Assembly (NCBI RefSeq): GCF_027580225.2
Contig: NC_073353.2
Location: 34,500,501 to 34,564,500 of the forward strand
Length of the DNA stretch: 64,000 nucleotides
From: Misgurnus anguillicaudatus
Taxonomy: Eukaryota > Chordata > Actinopteri > Cypriniformes > Cobitidae
Reading direction: 5' to 3'
The notes beneath the pieces were generated by a model. It searched no databases. It saw only the letters and a program-made list of their open reading frames with translations, and was not told where the DNA came from. Positions 56,001 through 64,000 of this stretch are shown in pieces. Position numbers and translations under genes: made by a program. Position 1 is the first letter of the stretch, and every line of letters begins with the position of its first letter.

Positions 56001-59000
56001 CTCTTATGACTATCCATCACCCGTTTCTCTTGAAACAGAGTGAAAAGGGGAAGGGTTAAAAATTTCCCCTAAGAAATGGGACACCACTACTACGCTGTCA
56101 TATGACATCATATGTCCTACGAGCAGACCGGGGGAACCAAGATGCAATCAGACAGGGAACACAGATGCGATCATGCTCTGGAGGTTACATTTGTTTACGT
56201 TGCTGTACTATTGTGTAATTAGTAAAGCAAGATATGTTAGCAAATGTTAGGGATTTTTTGCAAACATTTCTCTTAAAACATGACCATAAATATGAACACA
56301 AGATTGAATGTATCATAAAACAAATGATTATTTATCATTAAAAAGTTTATTAATGTGAAAAAAGACGCACAATCAGCCATGTTGGATTTTTTTTACCCCT
56401 TCGTTTGAGGTGGGGTCCTGAAAAATCTTTGTTTGAAGGGCCTTCCCCTCCAACTAAAAGAGAATTGGGACATCCCTAGCCCTTAACGTGAACGTGCTAA
56501 ACGGAGGGGTAGGGGAAAGTGTAGGAATTGGGCCTAATGTATCCAATAAAAGTATTTGGCTGGTTATGGAGTCAATATGTCTGCCCTTTTGATGTGTCCC
56601 GCAGCATGAAATAAACAGCGTTTATATGTGTAAAGATATGACTTTAATGTGTACAACTTTACTCCTAGTTTTAATCACATCAGATCATATAGATGCTTAC
56701 ATCCTGTGCCGTCAGATGAAACTCATGTGCAGACTGCAGGACGTTCTGTCTGAACTCTAACTGGCTGGCCTGTCGGTAACAGACATCACTGAGCTGCTGT
56801 TGAAGAGCCTTGAGCTCCATCAGGTCCTCTTCATCTCCTGCGCTCAGGAGCGCTGCGATCTGCTGGTTGAGCTCCACGTAGACAGCAAACCACTCCTGTA
56901 GCAACAAGCACGATATGTTTTTTTAATGCACACATAACTAAACCAGTAGGTTCAAAACATGGCACATCAATCCAGCCAGTTACTACTACACTGCTACAGT
57001 TTTAGACTTAGTTTTGAGCTAGGTCAATGCAGTATTTGGTCAATGCAGTATTCGGCGCCAGCCGAGCGCTGATGAGGGGGCGTCTTAATTTTATCATTTA
57101 TTATCAATTATCTTAAAATTATATCATTAGAATCCCATTCAACATTAATGGTGATCTGAGGGGGCGGGATAGTGCCGGTGAGGGGGCACTATCCCCTCGT
57201 GGCGCTGGCCCTGGGTCAATGGTTGAGTGGTCGGAAAAATGTACAAAACTTTTTCAAAAGCATCAACAGAATAAAACAATCTGACATCTACCCAGAACAT
57301 CCTTGTATTGTGTCATTGTGTCGGCCATAATTGCACAGAAAAACACCAGTCAAGTAAAACATCTCTATTTACGGAGTTTTTAAATAATTTTAGTAACTAA
57401 AATGAGAAAAAAATACACCTCTGACAAAAATACACCTCTGACAAATCATCTTCCAAGAAAGCCCACGACTGTGGCAACCTTTCACACAATGACTAACACA
57501 AAACCACTCTATCATAACAACCTACAGTCTGAAGCACCTCTATAATTGGCTCTATTCCTGACTCCTCATTGAATGTGACAAAGACATCACTGTGTAACAA
57601 AGCAGGAAACCACTGAATCACATTTCCAAGCCACACAACCACTGCAAAGCCTTTGTGTAACTAAACATCACAATACATCAAATCGACAACTCTATAGCAA
57701 TGCTCGTAACTGAGAGAGGCAGTTTATAGGAGACTTACAACCGTTCACAAAGCCCTTCACCTTATACGGCTACCGGCACATCCGGGAACTTGACTGAAAA
57801 TTTCGTCACCGCCCCTTTTTGGGGGATAAAAAAGCAGACCTTCCATTGGCTTCGATTCAAAATAGCGGAACAAAGCAACGTTTTTACAAAGCCGGCAGGC
57901 GTAAATAACTTATGAAATCATTCAGATTAAACATGTCGAGTATTTATCTGTCCACCCTGCCTGCCATAGAGCCCGAAAGATACATTAACACATTTAATTT
58001 GGTCAATATAAAAACATGTCCCTTTCATTCTCACAGCGTCAAATTTGTGTAACAACGCCATCCAGTGATTGCTGGAAATATCGCTAAGCCAGTTAGTTGT
58101 ATGGCTGGACGGAAAAGTGCACTCATTACTCTAAATATAAAGACATAATAAATAAATACGAAGTAACTTTCAAATACGAAGTAAAATCATTCACTTGCTT
58201 CCCTGTTGACTCGATGAAGTACGAGTAAATGTCCGGGTAAGACACCTCTGGCCAATAGGGAGCGTTGTTACACAAATTTGATGCTGGGAGAATGAAAGAG
58301 ACATGTTTCCACATTGACCAAATTAAATATGTTAATGTATCTTTCGCGCTCTATGGCAGGCAGGGTGGACAGATAATTACTCAACATGTTTAATCTGAGT
58401 GATTTCATAAGTTATTTACGCCTGCCGGCTGTGTACGAAGGTTGCTTTGTTCCGCTATTTTGAATGGAAGCCAATGGAAGGTCTAGTCTGATTTCCCCCA
58501 AAAGTGGGCGTGAACCTGTTCAAAGACATTCTATGACGTTGCGCTGGTTGTGCGTATGGGTTGTTTTGCACAAAAAACTTCTGTATTCCTCAATTCGAGG
58601 CACATCTCTCACGGTACCTTGACACGGACGCTTGTCGGAAGGCTTGTCTGAAGCGTGGCCAGCAGCCAATCACAGTGGCCGCGACACATGCTCCGGTCTT
58701 CCATAAATGTAATTGGCTGGCTCCGCCTAGGTTATTTGCATAAGGCGATCTGATTGGCTGATGCACACGTTGCTGCTTGTAAAGTTGATAAAAGTTTAAC
58801 TTCTGCCACGAGCAACGGTGTCATGAGCAATTCGGTCCCCCCTGGCAATTTGGTCTCCCCTAGGACCCCCGCGTGATTCCATTGGCTGAAAAACTCCTCA
58901 TGGGTAGTTTTCTTAGCGCCTTACAAAATCACGTTACGATTTATGTAGTTAGAACGTTGTTAAAATTACAATTTATGTCTTTTAAATTATATGTTTCATA

Positions 59001-62000
59001 TAGTAGTATATAAATAAGGCCATAGGTGGGAGATCTACACATTGCTTGTGTCATTTTATTATTTAGATTATTATACTGTAACCTTTCCACTTTTGTACTG
59101 TGTAAAGGTAATAAATTACTTATACAAAACACGATTACTACATAGTTGAATCACACATTAAAATTATAATTTATAAGCCATGATTACTACACTTTTAGTA
59201 TTAAAAAAAATTTCATTTTGTAAGGTATGTTAATAATTTACAAAAAAAGTATTGTTTTTTGTAAAGCAGATGATGACACAAAAGTACTGACGTGTCTGCA
59301 ACATGAATAGTTGTTTATTATATTATTTTTTTGTTAACTTTTATTTAAAAAAATTTGTATGCTTCTATTTTGTACAACATAATTAGCTTGCTAGACGAAA
59401 TATCGCAATGACAAATTTTTGAACAGGCATTAGTGCTAGGTACCAATCGGGGTCCTGGGGGAGACCGAATTGCCAGGGGGGACCGAATTGCTCATGACAG
59501 CGGCAGTGACGCGGTGCCGACAGATCCACAATTCATTTCGGCAACCCATGACGTCACCCATTAAAAGTGAATGAGAAGCATTAATGCTTACGCCCCGTGT
59601 GAACGTACCATCCCGTCTTTTGCATTTGCTTTATTAAATATAGAGATGTTTTACTCAACATGCCTTCAAAGAAGCTACCAAATATAAGCACAACCAATGT
59701 CAACTGCACATACAGATTGATATTTTAAATAGAGATGCACAAATTAAAATCAAATAATCAGTATCGGACAATAAAAGCAATTTTGCACACGCCGATAGTC
59801 ATGGCTGATATATCCTGTCAATCAAAAGACAACAGGAAAATGCAATGTAAATGTAAAGAAATATATTAATTGTCATTATATGACTGAATACCATTTAGAA
59901 AATGTAACCTTCAGAATTTAGTTAAATGCAAGTTAATATTACCACCAATTTATCAGTATCAGTACCTTTATTCCAGTTTGTTCATGTGACATGCGACAAA
60001 AGCACATTGACTGGTGCCACAAAACCTTACAGGTAGAAGTCAACACGCACTAGTCTAAATGGAAATTAGGTTTTAGTGGGCTGATATAAAAATTTGACTT
60101 TATAGCAATATTCAGAAGTCTGGCTATGCAAGACTAAGCCGTTTATCATCTTATGGAGCCACAAACCATGAAGAAATACAGCGGGAGTAAGCACTTCAGA
60201 ACCCTCCTGAGACACAGCAAATAAATCTGAAGGTGAACTCTGTTACTGTTTAATCATAGGAATATTATTAAGTCTATTAGCATGACAAAGTTTTAATTCA
60301 ATTACCCAGGAAGACATTTATAATACATTCTTCCCTTTTCTTCTGATTAGTGACATTCATTTCCCAAAAGAACATCAAGACTCCTGTAAAATATAGCAAT
60401 ACTGCACCCTATCAGCAAGACAAAGACTGCAATGTGGCATCGATGTGCGTTACGTCAGAGGTGTCTGTGATTTACGGTAACACTTTACAATAAAGTTGTA
60501 TTTGTTAACATTAGTAAATCTAACATGAATGAACAATGAACAATATGGTTTATTAACATTAGTGTTGTAGTCAAGACCACCTAAACCAAGACCAAGTCAT
60601 GACCAAGACCAAGACTGGCCGAGACCAAGACAAGACCAAGATTTTAAAGGGTCGAGACCGAGTCAAGACCAAGACAGGCCGAGACCAAGTCAAGACCAAG
60701 ACCATTGCAAGTCACTGCATTAACCATTTAATCTGAACTGTCTTTCCATGGCTTGCCATCCACTTAACACAATGGAGGTGTTTTTAGTTATAAAATTAGA
60801 AAAACTGTCATTGGGAGAAACTTAAACAATGCTTAATCAATGCCAACATCATATGCCAAACCTGAATAAACTGCATAAAATGGATAAAAAATAAATTTGT
60901 GATGTGCACTGCAAAAAATGATTTTCAAGAAAAAAAATTCATAGTATTTTTGTCTTGTTTTCAGTAAAAATATCTAAAAATTCTTAAATAAAGATGCTTT
61001 TTCTTGATGAGCAAAACTACCCAAGAAAAAAGTCTAGTTTTTAGACCAAAAATATCACATTTAAGTGATTTTGTACATAACAAGCTAAAAAAATCTGCCA
61101 ATGGGATAAGAAAAAAAATCTTGAAACTTTTTCTTAAACACTAAATTCAAGAAAAATTCAAGAAAACTTTGCTTACCCCATTGGCAGTTTTTTTTTGCTT
61201 GTTTTATGCACAAAATCCCTTTAAATTTGACATTTTTGCTCTAAAAACTAGACTTATTTTCTTGGGTCCTTTTTCATCAAGAAAAAGCATCCTAACTTAA
61301 GAATTTTTAGATACCTCCACTAAAAACAAGACAAAAACACCATGATTTTCTTTCTTGAAAACCATTTCCTGCAGTGTGCCATCAGTTGTGGTCTTGAAAT
61401 AAAATTCCGGGTCCTCTTTGTCTGAGACCGAGATGCGGTCGATTCCAAGACGAGACCAAGACCTTTAAAAAGTGGTCTTGAGACTGGTCTTGAGACCGAG
61501 ACCGGTCTCGAGAACTACAACACTAATTAACATTTATTATCTTTGTTAATGTTAGATAATGTCAATACATTTTCTCATGTATTTCAATTTGCTGATTTTA
61601 AAAATGTATTAAATGCTAAAATTAACATGAGTAATTGCTTAGAAGGTTTGTTCATTGTTAGTGCATGTTAGCTAATGCATTAACTAAATGTTAACAAATA
61701 CAACAAGCTTATTGTTAAAGGTTCTGTATGTAGTTTACAGCGGCCTCTAGCGGTGATGTTTCAGATTGCAACCAATAAGTTTAAAAGCGCGTCCTCGAAC
61801 TCATGAGCGACGGCCAGACTGACATTTAACACACCGGAGAAAGCATCACACAACATGCTGGAAACTCAGGTAAACTCCCACTGCAACGTTTAATTGACTG
61901 CATTTAGCCTGTTATGTGGTGTTACTTACATTTACGGTAAGATAACGAAAACGATTAGTGAACTACACTGAACAATTTCAGTATTAACAGTAAAGCCCGG

Positions 62001-63718
62001 TATATACTGTGCTATTTAAAATAGTCCTTTAGGGTTGTTGCTTGCCACACTGTGCGATCAATATCGTAGTTTAGTCCATGTCACACTGTATAATCTCAGT
62101 TTCCATCAATGTCAGACCGTACGAGTTTAAAGACTTTTAAAAAGCGGACGCATGCAAACAAACGCGTCCGCAGTTTTGCGTCATCGATCGACGACGGCTG
62201 GGCAAACACGTTAAAGCGAAGGCTAGCAAACCGAAATAACGTCTAAAAAACTAAAGCAGATAATCAAAATATATTTGACATGCTTTGTAGTAAGGTTAGC
62301 TTACCTGTCCAAAAGGATGAAAGCAAACTCCGGATCCGTTTTTATACCCAAAACAAAGCGGAGGTTTCTCCATAATTCATATGCCCTGCCAATGTTAATC
62401 CGTGTTTTTGTCCTTGGTTGATCCGATTCACGTTTGGCCTAACGAACTTCAGCAGATAACTTTTTTTCACAATATGTGGAGTTTGTGTTGGAGTCTGTGT
62501 TGTGCTGGGAGCATGTCGTTTCAGTCTGTTATCAGACAGTGTCGTCGCTGTTGAGCGCAAAGTCAGTAGACGAGGCGAGAGGCGAGTGGCTCGGGAGCGC
62601 GCATGCAGGTGACGTCACTGGATTTCGCGCCAAATCCGGCCCGGTACTTTCACATAAAAATAATAATATTTTTTTTCAGAGGTAATAGCAAAACCCGCAA
62701 AGTGGATCATTTTAATGTGAGATTACAACACATTCGCACAAAGGCAATTGAAAATGGATTAGTTTAAGTAGAAACGTTACGTACAGAACCTTTAAGTGTC
62801 ATTGACCTTACTAATCAAAGTTTTTTTTCTAGTGATGCACCGATGTATCGGCCACCGATATTTATTGGCCGATTTTTGATGAATTTGAAACCATCGACAT
62901 ATCGGCAATAGCACGAGACAGGCCGATACCGATTGTTTATTAATTAACTGCATAAAGAAATCCATTATATGTAAAAAATGAGTTAATGTTGTTAATAAAA
63001 TAAATGCTGAATAGCAAAAACCACCTTTGAAGGTTGTCATGTTGTCTTATTATATTCGTTTTAATTTGTGCCTCTCTTATTATGTTGGTCAGTTGAATGT
63101 TAAATAGATCTAATCCATGTTCAGTAAAAATAATTTGATGCAGAAATAAACTAGCTATTGGCCAACTGTATTGTATTGTATACAAGCGTTTAATATCGGT
63201 ATCGGCATCGGCCAGAAGTTGTCTGTTTAAATCGGTATCGGCCCAAAAAATCCTATCGGTGCATCCCTATTTTTTTCTATCATACAGATCCATAGTTTGC
63301 CATCTCAACCTCTATAAACACAAGGAAAGAGAACTGACATACAAGAGAAATAAAAAGAACAAAAAAAAAAAACATTTCTGAAACCTAAACCATATAACAT
63401 TCTAAGAATATTAAATTTTAATAAAATATATGAAATACTGCATGGCCATTGGGAGACAGCCACAAGAAACTAAAATATGACTGAAAAATCTAACATTTCT
63501 TCAAGGGGAAGAATATAAAATATCTATGATACAAGAGAGAAATATTCAAGTCTCTGAGGTGGGATTTGGGTGTAGTTTCTCTGTGTTATACTCACACTGT
63601 GTTGACTTTCAATCTCTTCGTGTTTCTGCTGCAGGGCCTGCGAGGCGCGAATGGAGTCTCCAATACCCCACTGTGTACGGAGCTGATCTGTGCCAGGACC
63701 CTCCAACCAATTCACAAC
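49880..63718 (-). CDS. sestd1: SESTD1 orthologue, last nine coding exons (5' part outside window)
   Basis: SEC14 and spectrin domain containing 1, a cytoplasmic lipid-binding protein that in mammals associates with TRPC4/TRPC5 channels and planar-polarity factors. The nine exons listed separately sum to 1269 nt (422 residues plus TGA) with compatible phases throughout. They encode the spectrin repeats and C-terminus; the N-terminal SEC14 domain lies beyond the right edge. Diagnostic blocks: [102 protein letters not shown]. Similarity to human is very high except at the extreme C-terminus. Same strand and order relative to ccdc141 as in mammals. Confidence 0.96.
50248..51170. mobile_element. 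DNA element with GGGAGAGCG ends, about 920 bp
   Basis: GGGGAGAGCGGGGGCGAAAG left, GCCGCGCTCTCCC right; repeated internal GTTACTTTCG words near both ends. Duplication not resolved. In sestd1 last intron. Confidence 0.65.
51501..51716. mobile_element. piggyBac-like MITE (AGGCGGAGTCCA family), 216 bp
   Basis: AGGCGGAGTCCATGATGTTT left, AAACATCGTGGACTCCGCCT right, TTAA at 51497-51500 and 51717-51720. Confidence 0.85.
52202..52323 (-). CDS. sestd1: sestd1 exon ([12 protein letters not shown])
   Basis: [20 protein letters not shown] to TVPVIFPDG, ending in phase 2. Acceptor CCTCAG, donor GTAAGA. Human has [14 protein letters not shown] at the same place. The first half is diverged from human. Confidence 0.92.
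52528..52719 (-). CDS. sestd1: sestd1 exon ([11 protein letters not shown])
   Basis: 64 codons, [20 protein letters not shown] to AFHTAAEK. Acceptor TTTCAG, donor GTCAGA, phase 0. Holds the [15 protein letters not shown] block. Confidence 0.95.
53071..53319. mobile_element. Fold-back MITE (GAAGAGTTTCGTTGCAAAAC ends)
   Basis: Perfect inverted ends of about 28 bp at 53071 and 53319, lying inside the dispersed repeat that starts near 52848. Confidence 0.75.
53757..53879 (-). CDS. sestd1: sestd1 exon ([13 protein letters not shown])
   Basis: 41 codons, [20 protein letters not shown] to KFVDVAQ. Acceptor CTCCTCAG, donor GTATTT, phase 0. Almost identical to human. Confidence 0.95.
53967..54048 (-). 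CDS. sestd1: sestd1 exon (CEDMVDVRR), GC donor
   Basis: [20 protein letters not shown] to CEEDASQ, 82 nt. Acceptor GATAG. The only donor that joins correctly to the next exon is CAG then GCAGAG, a GC-AG intron of 87 nt. The frame stays open through that intron (see findings). Confidence 0.88.
54185..54344 (-). CDS. sestd1: sestd1 exon ([12 protein letters not shown])
   Basis: [20 protein letters not shown] to MEDMQLRKQ plus two bases. Acceptor TTCCAG, donor GTTGGC, starts in phase 1 and ends in phase 2. YGKDVxIENKxN is conserved. Confidence 0.94.
54570..54684 (-). CDS. sestd1: sestd1 exon ([10 protein letters not shown])
   Basis: [20 protein letters not shown] to EEKLKSV plus one base. Acceptor TGTCAG, donor GTTAGG (a weaker donor), ends in phase 1. 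Matches human up to [13 protein letters not shown]. Confidence 0.93.
55197..55690. mobile_element. piggyBac-like MITE (AGGGGACATATCA family)
   Basis: AGGGGTCATAATATGAG left, ATGCTATGACCCAT right, TTAA at 55193-55196 and 55691-55694; enlarged by about 80 bp relative to sister copies. Confidence 0.7.
56701..56895 (-). CDS. sestd1: sestd1 exon ([10 protein letters not shown])
   Basis: 65 codons, [20 protein letters not shown] to EFHLTAQD. Acceptor CTACAG, donor GTAAGC, phase 0. Nearly identical to human over the whole spectrin helix. Confidence 0.96.
57800..58520. mobile_element. Large fold-back element
   Basis: Arms of about 300 bp: ATTCAAAATAGCGGAACAAAG, GCCGGCAGGCGTAAATAACT and CTGTCCACCCTGCCTGCCAT recur inverted on the right. 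Short spacer near 58085-58240. No coding frame. Confidence 0.8.
58819..59499. mobile_element. MITE with TGTCATGAGCAATTCGGTCC ends
   Basis: Right end GACCGAATTGCTCATGACA is the complement, with a second mirrored pair (GGCAATTTGGTCTCCCC). AT-rich interior; duplication not resolved. Confidence 0.8.
60560..61525. mobile_element. hAT-like element (TAGTGTTGTAGT ends)
   Basis: TAGTGTTGTAGTCAAGACC left, GAACTACAACACTA right, exact duplication ATTAACAT at 60552-60559 and 61526-61533. Internal CAAGACCAAGAC tandem words. Contains 60907-61376. Confidence 0.85.
60907..61376. mobile_element. Palindromic fold-back MITE (CACTGCAAAAAA family)
   Basis: CACTGCAAAAAATGATTTTC left and CCTGCAGTG right; innermost element of this nest. 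Confidence 0.85.
61719..62791. mobile_element. piggyBac-like element (AGGTTCTGTATG ends), 1073 bp
   Basis: AGGTTCTGTATGTAG left, TACGTACAGAACCT right, TTAA at 61715-61718 and 62792-62795. CpG-rich centre, no transposase frame. Confidence 0.8.
62830..63269. mobile_element. hAT-like MITE (TAGGGATGCACCGAT family)
   Basis: TAGTGATGCACCGATG left, ATCGGTGCATCCCTA right, duplication TTTTTTTC at both sides (low complexity, so weaker). ATCGG-rich ends as in 6400-6798. Confidence 0.75.
63596..63718 (-). CDS. sestd1: sestd1 exon (VVNWLEGPG)
   Basis: [20 protein letters not shown] to EESQHS-type end (EIESQHS), 41 codons. Acceptor GATCAG, donor GTGAGT, phase 0. It is the most upstream sestd1 exon in the window; start of the first spectrin repeat region. 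Confidence 0.95.
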
Positions 63719-64000
63719 CTGATCACCAACACAAAGAAACCTTTATAACTCACACAATTCAACACTTTACCTCGAGTCACTGAACTCTAATTAGAAATAA
63801 ATTAACATGAACAGAGGAAAATCCTATTAAATAATGAAAGAAATATGGAGAAGGGATTTTATATTAGATAGTTAATAAGCTAAATATTCACTTTTCGAAA
63901 TAGAAGACAGATGTAAGCAGCATGTCTTTAGTGTTGAGCGATTCTTAATGTGTCAGATTATGAATTAACATCAATGGTTTGTTTGGTATTATAAGGAACA

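Larger units (their letters stand above)
60476..62806. repeat. GGTAACACTTTACA repeat, host of nested elements
   Basis: Pieces 60476-60559, 61526-61718 and 62792-62806 are one repeat (AAAGTTGTATTTGTTAACAT ... TGTTAACAAATACAACAAGC) broken by a hAT element and a TTAA element. Confidence 0.7.

Noticed and set aside
1..64000. CRISPR array, operon, phage or toxin system
   Set aside because: Intron-exon genes and vertebrate transposons throughout; no regularly spaced short repeats and no bacterial-style gene clusters.

Overview
The window is vertebrate nuclear DNA from a teleost fish, probably a cyprinid (carp or zebrafish relatives). It is AT-rich, its two genes are split into short exons with GT-AG introns, and the non-coding space is filled with short non-autonomous DNA transposons (hAT-like with 8-bp target duplications, TTAA-type piggyBac-like, palindromic fold-backs), tRNA-derived SINEs and an L2 LINE tail. 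No bacterial, viral, CRISPR, rRNA or functional tRNA locus was seen.

Two protein-coding genes lie head to tail on the minus strand. ccdc141 (CAMDI) occupies about 0.3-42.6 kb. I could place 25 coding exons between 1116 and 42268. Together they give one uninterrupted frame of 4980 nt (1659 residues plus stop), and all 24 introns have consistent phases and GT-AG ends. The protein is a long chain of spectrin-like helical repeats, then a low-complexity fish-expanded region, an I-set Ig domain without the usual cysteines, and a hydrophobic C-terminal tail. sestd1 begins beyond the right edge. Its last nine coding exons (1269 nt, 422 residues plus stop) lie between 49880 and 63718 and encode the spectrin repeats and the C-terminus. 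The SEC14 domain exons are outside the window. SESTD1-CCDC141 in this order and orientation is the arrangement next to titin in mammals, so titin is expected just beyond coordinate 1.

Region by region: 0.3-1.1 kb, ccdc141 3' UTR and poly(A) signal; 1.1-9.3 kb, exons 25-18; 9.3-14.6 kb, large intron 17 with repeats, a minisatellite and a hairpin element; 14.6-25.8 kb, exons 17-7; 26-42 kb, exons 6-1 separated by large, transposon-packed introns; 42.3-49.1 kb, ccdc141 upstream and intergenic DNA with several MITEs; 49.1-57 kb, eight 3' exons of sestd1; 57-63.6 kb, one big repeat-filled sestd1 intron; 63.6 kb, the most upstream sestd1 exon seen.

I found no convincing new biological system. The observations most worth checking are an 87-nt in-frame, stop-free GC-AG intron in sestd1, several three-level transposon nests whose target duplications are all legible, a transposon end about 12 nt from the acceptor of ccdc141 exon 10, rearranged THAP-domain fragments, and a family of TCACG-rich palindromes with telomere-like cores. 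Exon calls rest on reading both strands by eye and on remembered human orthologue sequence; no alignment was run.
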